Source of the DNA: Kondoa malvinella
Taxonomy: Eukaryota > Basidiomycota > Agaricostilbomycetes > Agaricostilbales > Kondoaceae
Direction: 5' to 3'
DNA length: 64,000 nt
Assembly: GCA_039545315.1 (NCBI GenBank)
Contig: BCIM01000001.1
Location: 730,805-794,804, forward strand
The position numbers and the translations under genes are program-made. Each line of letters begins with the position of its first letter. The stretch's first letter is position 1. Below the pieces are notes generated by a model that saw only the letters and a list, made by a program, of their open reading frames with translations, was not told the DNA's origin and ran no database searches. Shown piece by piece: positions 26,594 to 38,427 of the stretch.

Positions 26594-29500
26594 TTACACA
26601 GCTCCCGACGCTCTCTTCTTCTTATGCTTCTTTTTCGCTGGCTCTTGCTTGCCATTCGTTACGGGTACATCTGCTTTCCGCTTTGTCGAAGGAATGCTGA
26701 CGACGGTAGACTTGCCAGGCTGCATAGTAGCGAAACGAGCGTCGGCGTCTTGCCATGCCGAATCCTCCGATTCAACGGCGAATCTGTCGTTCATCCACAG
26801 TTCAGTCAGATGACTGCTTACTATCCAGAGCACGCGCCTTACCTCTCCACACCTAGTGAGTCGACGGCTTGGCGCTGCTGCTCTTTGAGTTGGTCCGCGA
26901 CCACTTCTCCCTCTTGATTCAGCTCCTCTTCCAGTGTCTCTGTGATAGCAGGTCTGCTTTCGAAAGACTTTTGTTTCGTCGAGGTCGAGCCATTCGTCGA
27001 CGCTTCCTGCGCTAGCTGGGTAGAAATGTCGCTCTTTTGAACCTCTTCGACAGCGTTGACCATTTTCCGCATCGACTTGACAAAAAGCGCGAGCAGCTGG
27101 CTAACAGGAAGATTGAGTTCCGCCTCAACGTCTTCTATTCGCTTCCGCTGCAGTCCGAGAGCGAGGAGAACGGCAGATTGGATAGCTGATAGGTGGATCG
27201 AGACTGGAAGTTGCTTGTTGAAGTACATTCCGGCTAAAAGTGGAAGAAGGTCGAGAATAGCGTGATAGTCGAGCATATTGTTGGCATATGAGTTGAGGCG
27301 CTTCATGTCGAAAGGACTGAATGCTCGGCGTAGATCCATCACGGAAGCTGTGATGCTGATAGTCAGTTCTGGATCTGTTTAAGAATCGTTTGATCTACCT
27401 GCTGTTTTAGTTTGAGACCTCTCCCCTTTGCGGCAGGCCTCCAGCACACTCAGGGAAGTGACAGCCGCAAACTCTCTGAACTTGTACGACAAAAGCGAGA
27501 TGAAGCGTCTCCTGAAGTCTGCACCGCTGACATTAGAATCTGATCGGCAGCATTGGACACAAGAACTTGCCTTCCGAGAACGCATTCAACCAACCCGAAG
27601 TCTCCTCTTGCGTAGACGACAGGCCGCGGACCATAACACAAGTATGTTCACCGGTCAGCTCATTCTCGGTCTGTCGGACGTAAAGCGGCACATAGCCAGC
27701 ACGCTTCCAGAACTTGAAAAGCTGGGGCGTAAGACCATACGATACGCCGAGATAGTCTAGCGTTTCTGGTTGAAGTTCGGCCAGTCTGTGTAGAAGCGGT
27801 GGCATCGTCGCTGCATCTCGACCTTTGATAGTCTCAGTGTGAATGTCGGCGGCCTGTAGGCATTATCAGCTTGTGCTAGATGCAATGAGACGTTGAATGT
27901 ACCGCATCAACTTTGCTAGCTTGCTCGAAAGACTCGCTCTGATCGGTCTTCTTCTGCTCATTCAGATTGAGTAATTGTCCACTGTAATACGAATCCAATG
28001 CTTCGAGTGCTCGACTTCCGTAGCCCATCTGAGCTTGTAGTCAGCAAATAGTCAAAGGTGCGTTTCAGAGACATACCTTGGCATAATCAGGATGCACGGC
28101 TATTCGGACAACTCTTGCGCCTGACAATCCGGCGAATTCGTCGTCTTGAAACTGTAGACGTGCGCGAAGATAATATTCAGCAAGAGCCGAAAACTTCTCT
28201 CACGGGCGGCCTACCTGCTGCGCAACGGTCCAAGGTATCAAATCTCCACTAGCCTTGATCCCTCTCGACAGACTATTCAAGACACTCTGCTTGCTGATCT
28301 TTCCTTCCAGCGCTACTTGCATGACGACAAGCGGATCTGGTAAGCTTCGATCGCCTTCTTTCAAGGGTGGAAGAAGCACGAAAAGCGCATGTCCAGGAGC
28401 ATCCGACATGAGTTGAAGATCATTAGGCGAATTTTTGTAGTGCGAAGCGACGTAGAGCGCCATCATCCGTTGTAGGAAGAGTTCGGAAGCAGGGTGGAAG
28501 GAGAAGAGCGTGTCTCTGTCGACGTAGTAGAGCTCGCATTGGGAAGGATGAGGACATCCAGCGGCTGAAAAGGATTGAGAAGTGATAGTCGCGTCGAGGC
28601 AGAGGAGGGAATTGAGCCATTTCTCGATTTGGTCAGCGTTGCCATATCGAATCGGTTGATCCAACTTGATTTCGCGGAAAGACCTTGAAATGGAAGCGTT
28701 TCCTCGCGCTGCAGCTTTTGAGCTCTTGTCAGCCTTGTTGGATGAAAGTGATGGATTTGCAGATTCTCGAAGTTGCTGAATTAGTTTGAGGGAGAGCGAT
28801 CGACCGGTGCCTTCGTAGCCATTGACGGTAGAAGCCATGAACACGAGGTAGGGCCCAAGAAGCGCTCTGACGAGAGGTAGAGGTATCGCCGCTGCTTCAT
28901 CAATGACTACCAATTCTGCTTGACCGAGGACGTGTGCATCTTGAGGTTGTATATACTGTCAGACAAAAGCACCATTAGTACGCAATGTACAAATACGCAG
29001 CTCCACTGACCTGTATCGTCTGTCTGTGGTCTCTGAAAATGTTGATCCGCACGACCGAGCCTTTCCACTCCGGATTACTGCTCTGCACCACATCGTAGTC
29101 CAAGTGCTCCTCATATCCCAACTTGTCGAAACCCTTGAGCACAAACTCGAACAATGTCTTGAGGTTTTCCGGACTGGGTGAAGTAACAAAGATGTTGCTG
29201 TATGAATGTGCGACAGCGAGGGCGATAGATAGACCAAGCGCTGCGGATTTTCCTCTTCCTCTAGCTGCAGTGAGCGCCACTGTCGAAGAGAGCGTCTTGG
29301 CTGCTATGGCATCGGTAAATGTAAGGATTGCTTTCGCTTGATCAAGGGTGCTGGCTTCTTTCACAACTTCGCCAACTGGCTTGACACTCTCCAAGCTTGA
29401 TTTGAGGTCGACGAGTTCTTGAGCTTGTTGCTTTTGGGCGGCAGTAGAAGTTTGCTTGTCTAGCGGGCGGATATCTTTGGCTTGTGAGATGGGTAAGACG

Positions 29501-30221
29501 TTCAACTCGTCATCAAGCACAAGGCAATTTGAGCAGGAGCCGAGAGAAAGGATGAATCGTTCGTTGAATCGCGCAATTGGGTTTGAGGTAGCTGATTCCG
29601 TTCTATACCGGGAGTGAACGTCCTGTGTATGTATAAGCAGAGCTCAAGGATTTCCAGCACTCAGCTTACCATTGACATGGTATAGAGCTGTTTCAAGCTG
29701 GTCATGCTTTGTAGCAAAATAACCACAATGCCTCCGCCAGATACAGTTTCTATGGTTCTCGCAAGCAGATTTGGCGTGAGCGCTTCAAAGTCTTGCAACA
29801 CAAGCATGCCAAATGTTTGACCAAGAATGTTTTCAGAGTCTTTGTAGTAGGTATAACGAATATCGGTCACGCCAACGAAAAGCTCAAAAGGATCCATATC
29901 GCCTTCGTCTCGAATGCCTCGCTTGACATCTCGCTTAACTTTGGCTTCTCTCTTTTTACGGTTGGATGTAAAGCCCAATTCCTTCTTGTAACACCAAAGG
30001 ACGTTAGGTCTCGAAGCAGCTTTCTTGCTGCTGGTCGAAGCAACAGCTGGCGCATCTAGCCGGGCTTGAGAGAGCAGCCAATGCAAGTTGACAATTTGCC
30101 GCTGTTGCTGCTGAGCATTGCCAATCAAGACAAACAAGGATCTGTGGTTCTCGGTGACGGAATTATTGATGAGATGCTGGATTCGACTGTCGAGCGGCTT
30201 GCGCTTCTTTTCTTCGGGCAT
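26594..30221 (-). CDS. KRE33: RNA cytidine acetyltransferase Kre33/NAT10
   Basis: ATP-dependent ac4C acetylation of 18S rRNA and tRNA in the nucleolus, required for small-subunit biogenesis. The start MPEEKKRKPLDSRIQHLI leads to the N-terminal domain (NPFELFV-like DPFELFV, YYKDSENILGQTFGMLVLQD), then the Walker A TAARGRGKSAALGL, the Walker B-like VIDEAAAIPLPLVRALLGPY, the GNAT domain (ARVVRIAVHPDYAKMGYGSRA, then KFWKRAGYVPLYVRQTENE), and the basic C-terminus rich in Lys. At least eight introns; all joined frames follow the family order without gaps. Confidence 0.95.
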
Positions 30222-30538
30222 GATGGATCCAGGCGTTGCCTTGTGTATAGCAGAGGATTTGCCCTGTAATGCTCGTGTAGAAAGAAGAGCCAAGCGCAAA
30301 AAGAGTTTTCAATATTTTCGTCTCGGTGTCACAGCACAGCGGACGACTTCTGAAGTCAACTCAAGCACAAGCTATAAAGCAAACATGATACATATACAAA
30401 AGCGAGCATGCACAGGCACAGCTGAAACCAGCCTGACGCCTTCAAGTTCCAGCAAACACGTCACACGATTAGATCCTGTGCTTACAGTCCAATGCCAGGC
30501 TCGTCTACTGGATTGGTCCGCGCATCCTCTACTGGCGA

Positions 30539-32333
30539 TCATGGCTTAGTATAAGCGATGTCGTGTTGCTTCAATGCATGTTTGTTTCGCTATATAATGC
30601 AAGCATGAGTCAGATCCATCATTCTATTCCGACGTACATTATCAGTGCGCGTGAAGCTTTTACCACACTCAAAGCACTTGTACTTGGGAAGATCCTCCAA
30701 ATGCGTTTGAACATGTCTCTCCCTCTATTTAGCTGGTAAGTTGGTCGTTATACAACTGCAGATGTCCCGGACCCACAGCACCTTTGACAGCAAAGCGTTT
30801 CTTGCATGCTTCGACGGGACATCTCCATCCCAGGCCTGTACAATGCTCTGCTATGACGTGATTGGCATACTACGAGGCAAAGCTGTCAATTTTATGTCCA
30901 CGCATTGCAAGGGAAACTTGACTGTAACTTTAGGGTCCTTGCCTCCGAAGGAGTTTTCACAACCAGGAAAGGAGCAGAAGCCGTCGTTAGGCAATTGAGG
31001 AACTGGTGTGCTCGAATCAGCACAAAGAGCACCAGAATTGGACACAAACGTACAGCATTTCAAAACCTCTCCTTCTTTGCGGTCACCTGTCTCACACTGC
31101 ACACAGCTGACATGAGAAAACCTTTAGGATATTGCTTGAGCGACGCACACTTGTGAAATCTTCATTGAGAAAGTACGCTGCGGTGCTTGCTTCTTGAAGC
31201 TCAAAGTTGGCACCGCATGGACGACGATTGACTTGCCATCCACTTTCGCCTCCTTTACCCATCTTAATGAGATGCGCCGCCAACTGACGCCTGCGCACGT
31301 TTGCACGCAGCTTCTTGTCGTCGGGCGTTTCATTCACTGTGTGGTGCGATTGATGCAATACCTCGGTGTTCGCCGAGTGTGTGACAGGTTTCTTGCCTGC
31401 AGCCCTCTATGTAATGATCGTCAGCCTGGTAAAGTGGGATAATCAGAAGAGACGCCTGTACCTCCTGGGCAGTCTCGACAAATTCTCGCGTTGCATTAGG
31501 ACCGTAGTGATCTGCGCGCTGCCAATGCTTTAGTTGCTGCCGGATATAATGGCCAATTAATGTCTTTGATCCAGCTTCTGAGCCACAACTCACGACATCT
31601 TTGCGACCGAACGTACTTGCGCAGCCTGGCCAGCCGCAAACAAAAGGCTTGGCCGTTGAGCCGCATTGCCGCGAATGGCGGTCGGCCTAGGAATTATTCA
31701 GACTGTCAAAGGGATCTGAGAACTGCATTTACGTCGTCCTTGCGGCCAAAAGATACGGGTCCATTCTGTTGACTTTGGCAATCGACCGCTGGCTTCGATG
31801 ACGAGCACCAGAAAGGACCTGGTGTACGTTTGGTTGTCGCGCTCGCTTTCGGTTGCGGCGCCGGCGAGGGACTATTGATGTGCGGGGTTGGCTGTCTAGC
31901 GGCCTGCTCAGTATTGTGTGCTTTTTTAGCCTTAGCGGCGGCTACGAGCTCTTCTGGACTCTGCGAATTCGGCTTCAACAGAGATCTTATGCAAGGAAGG
32001 AAATTCACATGTCTGCGCTTCCTCTCCTGTCCGAGAGCTGAAGGAAGATGGCCTTGAGATGATGACGCCTAATCATCAACCATAAGCTGCTTGCGAGTAT
32101 TGTACAGTCATTGCGATACCTAAGTAGTAGGCCCTCGATCAGCGCAAGGCCTGATAGGCGTCAGACGACTGACCGTGTGAGCTAGAGCGGTCTGCGGAAG
32201 TCTATTGATAGGCATCCATCCAGAAGTCTGATCAATGATAAGCCCGAGTCCAAGGAGACGGGCGATCGAAGCATCATACCTGATTTGACTGCGGGGTCTG
32301 CTTCTTCTGGGGAGTCTGCTGAGGTGGAGACAT
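30539..32333 (-). CDS. C2H2 zinc-finger protein with two groups of fingers
   Basis: Exon joining gives an N-terminal group (SFGRKDDADRHSRQC, FVCGWPGCASTFGRKDV...KHWQRADH), a linker of about 150 residues, and a C-terminal group. The C-terminal fingers are FCSFPGCENSFGGKDPKYAN (then HVIAEH), WRCPVEACKKRFAVKG (then RERHVQTH) and YKCFECGKSFTRTDN (then RNKHALKQH). The last two are clean C2H2 fingers; the others are irregular. It is a presumed nucleic-acid-binding protein; targets cannot be read from sequence. Start MSPPQQTPQKKQTPQSNQ at 32333 requires a long intron (about 32062-32172), so the 5' part is uncertain. Several fingers are split by introns. Confidence 0.66.
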
Positions 32334-32635
32334 GATAGCAATTCGCTCGAGTAAAAAAAGAAAGGCAGATGAGAGCAAGAAACCGTTGGGGAAAGAAGAG
32401 GAAAGGAGAACGACCCGGAACATGATGCCTAAGACCGAAATCCTCACAAAGGATAATTGATTGTCTTCTGTCCATAGTCCTGATATGGAAATAGCAGATG
32501 TTCAATACAGAGCAACCGCCGGAGCTGAGGGAATCTAGGGCAGGATACGGGAGCAGAACTTCAAGCATCCAGCGCATAGGTCGATAAGTACAGTCCCCTC
32601 TGTCTGTGCCGAATTTCGCCATCAGCAACATTAAT

Positions 32636-33510
32636 TTAGCTGGAAGGACAGGACTGACCTCTTTGTGCACATTGAAAGCAACCAAGCCAACCAGATCCCA
32701 AAGCAACAGATAGCTACTGCGATACTATAGGCGAGTTGCAAGTGTCTTTGCGGCGGACGAGAATTCGGATCTAAGAAGCGCTTGCGCAGGCTTTCTGAGG
32801 AGCTTGCAGCTGTGATTGTTTCTGTTCTCAGAGCTACGACAGCGGTCTCGACCTCGTGCTCTTCGACTTCTGGTACGACTGTGTCTTTGGGCGGGCCTGG
32901 CTGTATTTCTAGGTAATCAAACGCGCTGAACGAGAAAGGATTGGCACAGCTCTACTAGCTTTTTGTTCACTCACAAGCCGCTCATAGTCTCTTCTACTGT
33001 CTGAGGTTCCAACACCGTGATGACGACTTCGTGAGCAGATTGATGCATCTTAAACTAAGTTTAGCGCACGTCTGTTCCGGTCGCATCAGACTCACTAGAG
33101 GACTGATATAAAGACGAGAAGCTTCTCCCGAACAGTTTGTTGGTGTGTCATAGCCAAATGCAGAATACGTTCCTTGATGTACATTATCGACCGATACAGC
33201 GAAAGATGAATGGGAATTGACAAGGTCGCCAAAGATGGAGAAAGCAACGGTGTCGATCACGAATGAGACGGTCGAAGCCTATTCGTGAGACAATCAGAAG
33301 CTGTCTTCTCCTGTTTATCCAGGCAAACGAACGGGATTGCGAGCTATAGAAGTCTACGTGCTCATCAGCAAAGGCCTAATACTCTAGCAGGTCATGTGTT
33401 ACCGTCGCGTCATGGTATGCCAAAGGAGAATCTACAACGTGCTGCCATTCTACGCCGGCATAGTGAAACATGGGCAGAGCGTTGTCGAGGGTAATGTTCG
33501 CCAGAGCCAT
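32636..33510 (-). CDS. Single-pass membrane protein with fungal adhesin-like extracellular domain
   Basis: The sequence MALANITLDNALPMFHYAGV continues to EWQHVVDSPLAYHDAT, ASTVSFVIDTVAFSIFGDL, SSFAVSVDNVHQGTYSAFGY and VVITVLEP. It is like the beta-rich ectodomain common in uncharacterised basidiomycete transmembrane proteins (a T.D...I.Y....W / GTS...FTG..I.VFG / VDG pattern). A linker and one membrane helix follow (LAYSIAVAICCFGIWLVGF). No signal peptide is visible at the chosen start. The end is ambiguous: reading through gives a stop at 32636, while a splice at the following GTCAGT would extend the protein to about 32536 or beyond. Confidence 0.58.
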
Positions 33511-33886
33511 GGGTAGACAGGAACAGACCAACGACAGAGAGATCGAGAACGGACCAAGGTTGTAACGCGGAACAAGGCAAGATGCTGAGACCGATGCATT
33601 ATTCCGAGTGCTCTCCCCGAACTTTCTGGACGATCGCTTCTACTGGTCATTTGACGATCTTTTGATTCTGTAGCAGCATACTAGCTAGAAGTAGGCTTGG
33701 TTGGGTTATTCCATAAAACCTTCTTCAAGGCATCAAAGCGAAAAGCGTCCTAAGCAAACTCAGAGCTCGAAGCTATATTCGAATTTCTTCTTGTCTCGAC
33801 TTGTCAGCACGAGCAGATAAGCTGGACGATCTACATCGCAAGATCAGCACGAGAGGTGGTCAAGCATACAACTAAATACCTTGAAG
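33511..33886. other. Intergenic gap
   Basis: About 375 bp between the start of the membrane-protein gene and the 3' end of the REEP gene, both on the minus strand. It should contain the promoter of the former. No supported ORF, RNA or repeat seen. Confidence 0.5.
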
Positions 33887-35277
33887 CTAGGCGCCGTTGC
33901 TCTTCCCGTTCATCGACTTGGTATCCTTCATCGCAGCACCCTCCTTCTTCGCTCTCGTTGCCCTTGTTATTCTCGTGACCTCCCCATCAATCTTGCCAAC
34001 CACGGCAGATCCAACGACTTTCCTGCTAGCAGCTCGAGGTAATCTGGTCTTGGGTTCGACCTTCTCATCCTTCTTGAGCACTTTCCGCTTCTTTGCCCTC
34101 CCCTCAGCTTCTGGTTCAGCTTTCCGTTTCTTCACTTGCAACTCATTGCTCTCCGATTCGCTGGCCGCGTTCTTTTTGCCTTTCACATCATTCAAATCTC
34201 TCACTTCCTCTTCTAATTCTTTTTCGACATCCATCGATTTCGCAACAGGTACTTTCGTCTTGCTTCTGACAACTTTCGACTTCACCACGCCTTTGGCTGC
34301 AGCTGATTTTGAAGAGCTCTTGATAGGCGCTTTGAGCGTTTTGGAAGCCGCGGAAGCTGTGGAACGAGCCTTAGTGGGACTCTTGGTCTTTGATGTAGAA
34401 GGTTTGACTCCTTTCTTCGCGGATTGACGAGTTCTGGGCGGAGAAGTTCTTGGGCTGGCAAGCGAATTAGAAGCTATAGGCGGTAGAGGAGGCAAATTCG
34501 ATAGTAAGTTGGGTGGCGACGGCTGTAGAGGTGGAGTATTGGCTGGTGAATGGGTCGGAGCAGCAGGAAAATGCGGTGTCCGAGCTAGTTGATCGGGTCC
34601 GAAATGGATTGCATGAGGTGAAGTTGGTCGGAGAAGGTCTGAAGGTCTTGGAGCTGGTGTGAGAGGGATAGTACCGGGGAAATAAGCCGGCGCGACGGAA
34701 GGTCGAGCGCGCAGCGGGCGTTGAGGAGCAAACTCTTCAGCTGGTTCTGACGATTTCTTCTTTACTTCGACTGGCAGCTTCTTGGTACCGATCAATTCCA
34801 GTAGCCAGGTGAATGCTCTGGGTATAAGGGCAAGCAGCAGGCCTAGCAGGTCTATCGCAAAGTCAAGAATAGATTCATATGGCCGCAAGAGTCGTTCGAT
34901 AGTAGCAGCATATAGCTGAGCAGCGACCTGAAGACTCTACTGATTGGTGCTTGTCCATCACGCGAAAGAACAGAGCACACCATTGAGCGAGACACGAGAA
35001 ACCAGATCAACAAGGACAGCTTGATCTCGTCAAAGAAAGGCAAGACCCAGCCAAAGGGAGCGATAAAAGGTTCGCATTTGAGCAACGCGAACCACAACAA
35101 GAAGATTTTGAGCGTTTGTTTGAGTTCACGCTGCCTTGCCCGGTCTTTGGTGCTTGATATGGTCGCAGCGACTTTGGCACGTCGTTGTCTCGTCGCAGGC
35201 TGCTTGAGTGTCTTGTGTGCGTCTAGGATCAAGGTCAAGGTGCCAAAGGACTTGACGAGCAACAAAAGCAGGCGCAT
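33887..35277 (-). CDS. REEP/Yop1 (TB2/DP1/HVA22) family ER-shaping protein with long basic tail
   Basis: The reticulon-like hairpin region is seen in TLKIFLLWFALLKCEPFIAP, FGWVLPFFDEIKLSLLIWFL and, after an intron at about 34935-34985, VAAQLYAATIERLLRPYE. This matches the Yop1/REEP core that bends tubular ER. A further hydrophobic stretch follows (ILDFAIDLLGLLLALIPRAF). The C-terminal 280 residues are disordered, Pro-rich then Lys/Ala-rich with nuclear-signal-like clusters (KKRKAEPEAEGRAKKRKV), which is far longer than canonical Yop1. Starts at 35277 and 35334 are both possible; the latter would share the CATG of the divergent NDUFA1 start. Confidence 0.75.
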
Positions 35278-35332
35278 CTCATATCGACGTTCAAAGCCAA
35301 ATCTCAGGTTGCCTTCAAACGATAACGTCAAC

Positions 35333-35855
35333 ATGCCTGGTAAGGGTCTTATAACACAGCTGAAGGCCAATCTGATGCCTTATCCTGGAAACAGTGCCTT
35401 GGGAAGCACTTGTGCCATTCGGTGAGCCAAACAATTCCGAATAGGTCAAAACTCGAATTGCTCATGCAAGAGCCGTTTAGGCCTGCTCACCACCATGTTT
35501 GCTGTAGCCGGAACAGGCTTCAATGCATTGAAAAGAGTCACCAACGATGGCAAGGTGAGTCTTCTGAGCTGTCCGTCAGGTCAAGCTGATTTCTTCGGAA
35601 GCCGCCTCGCTATGGTATCGATGAATGGGATGAGATGATGATGGCCAGAGACGCGAGACTGACAGGGAGTCATAGAGGGCAGTCGGTAGGTCGTTCAGCT
35701 TGCTCATGCCGTACAGAGCTGACTCGTGCACAGATGGATGCGCAGGCGCCAGCAGCGTACGTCTTTGGTAGTCGTATGCTCTTTTACTTCATGCTGACAG
35801 AACCTTTTCCAGGTTTGCGACGAATTCGGTCTGGCAGACAGAGAAGATTGATTGA
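35333..35855 (+). CDS. NDUFA1: Complex I subunit NDUFA1 (MWFE)
   Basis: Small accessory subunit of mitochondrial NADH:ubiquinone oxidoreductase. The first exon encodes only MP plus one base. After the intron (about 35340-35393) the frame reads MPVPWEALVPFGLLTTMFAV, with one membrane helix, then KRVTNDGKPPRYGIDEWDEM, MARDARLTGSHRGQ and APAAFATNSVWQTEKID. These are signature sequences of fungal and animal MWFE. Five exons over 520 bp. It is divergent from the REEP gene with no more than 55 bp between start codons, suggesting a shared promoter. Confidence 0.9.
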
Positions 35856-36374
35856 TTTGGCTTTCACGCTGCATATGTACAAACGAGCCGTTGTTATGAA
35901 GACAGCACCAGACAAGATGGACTGACTTCCTCCTTCTTTCTCTGACTCGTCTGTCTTTCTGTTCGTGGAAAGTCCCTGTCTATTTTGGACACGATTCGCA
36001 ACGTATATGCCCTCTTGCCCTTTCATGTCTCGCTCGCTCGCATCTCTGTCTCACGCTCTCAAGTACTGACCATGTCGTCTCTTCAGCTTCACACGATCAG
36101 AGGCATATGTTGAGTACGCTTGCATAGCGTCCAGGCTGATAGTCAAGCTCGTGGGGCTGTAAAGAAAATCATGCAACAGTGGTCAAAGAAGCAAAGAGGA
36201 GAATCTGAGCTGCTGCGAAGGCAACTGGGCACGAAGCGCTATAAAGATTGTATTTCAAGCAACAATTGCGAACCATTTCGTGCTACGTTTGACGGTAGAT
36301 GGTCGACAAGACTTTGTGCGGCCCTAGCAAGTTTGGACAACATTCTTGTATCTGTGAAACAAATCAGCGACACG
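35856..36374. other. Convergent intergenic region
   Basis: About 520 bp between the 3' ends of NDUFA1 (+) and the GH114 gene (-). Short ORFs here lack family resemblance. Likely 3' UTRs; nothing else supported. Confidence 0.5.
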
Positions 36375-37998
36375 TTATCTTGTTTCAGCATCAACACACG
36401 AAAGACCCAAGGTCTTGTAGCGCAAGACGTCCAATCCAGATGCGCCGCACTTGGCCGAAGACTTGTATTCAAAATCGGTAGCCTAACACCAAGTCAAACA
36501 TTGCATATAAAAGAAAGACAGAGACTGACGGGCTTCTTGGCGGCGATGAATGGTTTGTAGACGTCGCACTCGTTCCATTCCTGGCACTGCTTGTAGATGA
36601 GCGTTGTCACTTCAGTGGGGAAGCGTCGAGTCATACTTGTTCAATGATGGAGAAGTCAAAGGCCTGAAAAATGCGTCAGCGCGGAATATACAATGAATCG
36701 ATTGGACGCACGGCAAGGATCTCTGCCTGGTGGCTGCGTAGCATGTCACCCTATTGTACCCAATCAGCTAGTGTCTTATTTCCATATGCTACCTGACTCA
36801 CGCCGTTTTTGAGACCAATAGCCTGAGATGTTCATCAGCACTGGTACCAGAGATTGAGCTATAAAAGCTGACCATTCCAAGCTCGTGGGATCTGTCAGAC
36901 ATGAATTGAAGGTATTTCAGCTGGTCTGCTTCAGTCGTCTTGAAGCCAGGCTTGTTGGTCTATTCACCACTTCAGCCTGGATCTCGATCTATGGCAAGAG
37001 CGCATACGTAGCTATCGACGCTATAGACCAAAGTAGATCAGTATTAACATAAATGGCCATTTGGAGGCGACTTACTTGTCCGGGTCAACAGCTTTACAAA
37101 CGGATCAGCGGTGTCAAAACTGAACGGTAAAAGGAATCTCACCATCACAGCCGTTGTCCGCAGCCATCTTCAAGCGAGCACCGATTACCTTCTGGACGTT
37201 GGCGCGACAAGTAGAAGTCAAGTCCAACCACCTGAGAACCAATTGAGTTTTGCCTAAGATAGAAGCAGGTCGAGATGTACCATTCACCCTCCCAGTCGTC
37301 CAGCTAGTACAGAGTCAGAGAAGGTGCAAGAAACAGAGGCAGTATCTTACTGCGCATGAAGAACCTTTGTTGCAGTAGCACTTTGGGTCAAAGTCGGCTT
37401 TATCATCGCGCCAATCCTGTCATCTCGTTAGGACTGCACAATCCGCCGTACAAGGGAAAACCATACTTCATACGAACCAGCCTAGACCAACTATCAGTAC
37501 TAGACAGTGCACAAAACGAGAAGACATGCTGAAAAGTAGCAAACTACTTTCTTGCCTTCGTTATGGTAGCGCTTGATAGTAGCGGCAGAGGTGTCGAACA
37601 AGTCAACGCTACAGCAGAATAAGACTTCTTCATAAAGCCGAAGCTAGCTAGAAGCTCACACGTAGACGTTCTGCTTGAGAGCGATACCAGAGCTTGATTT
37701 CGGGTTGGTAGGGACACTTGGATCATTGCTATACAAGACGTCAGCTGGTGTCGGAATGCCGAAAAAGGAAATGAGCTCACATAGCGTATAAGAACTTGTC
37801 GCTGAGAGTAGGAATCCACCAAGTACCAGCACTGGTCGCTGCTGCTTTGGTCGAAGTGACCATGCGAGTAGACGAGACTTTCGTAGAAGAGGCCTTTGTG
37901 CTGGTAGCTCTCGCAGCGGCCTTTGCAGTAGTCGAGTGTCCTTCGCATCCAAAGACGGCCAGCGTCATGGACAGTAGAATGAGGGATTTAGCGAGCAT
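36375..37998 (-). CDS. Secreted glycoside hydrolase family 114 (endo-alpha-1,4-polygalactosaminidase-like)
   Basis: MLAKSLILLSMTLAVFGCEG is a signal peptide. A Ser/Thr/Ala-rich linker leads to GTWWIPTLSDKFLYA. The TIM-barrel hallmarks of GH114 follow: DDWEGEWWLDLTST, VIGARLKMAADNGCDAVDPD (then NVDSYTNKPGF), HELGMAIGLKNGGDML, FDFSIIEQ, ECDVYKPFIAAKKP and LRYKTLGLSC. The coding part is cut by at least ten very short introns of 40-60 nt. GH114 enzymes cleave galactosaminogalactan-type polymers, so a role in modifying a secreted or cell-wall polysaccharide is likely (inference). Confidence 0.85.
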
Positions 37999-38427
37999 GT
38001 TGTTTTAACGAGTGTAAAAGTGTGAAAAGGAGCGTGGTGTGGGAGCAAGAAGCGAAAGAAAGCTAGCGATAGGGTCTCTACGCCTTTCTACCGTATGCCC
38101 GAATTGACAGGGCCTTCTGATCTTTGAAAGCTTGTCGCAGAAAGTTCTATACTGGTAGTCTGGGAGATGTAGGAAGCTAACACACGAGGAACAGGAGGAG
38201 ACTAGCAACGGTCGAGAGTCCGGCAGAGTCGCATGGTAATAAGATCAAAGAGGCTTTCAAAACATCGGGGAAGGGCCAAAAAAGGCTATATGCGATCACA
38301 TATTCGCGCAGAGCAGCGTATAGGCAGTAGGATGTATATCAGGGAGCATCCAGAAAACTCTACATGGCTGCCGTGAGATGACGAGGACGCATCTTGACTG
38401 TCAACTGCCAACTCGCTCTCTTTCAAA
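37999..38427. other. Divergent promoter region between GH114 and GHITM genes
   Basis: About 430 bp with no supported ORF, separating start codons of divergent genes. I could not identify specific factor sites with confidence. Confidence 0.4.

Noticed and set aside
33897..34427. 176-codon plus-strand ORF
   Set aside because: It is the reverse-strand shadow of the Lys/Ala/Ser-rich REEP tail; its composition is simply the complement of that region.
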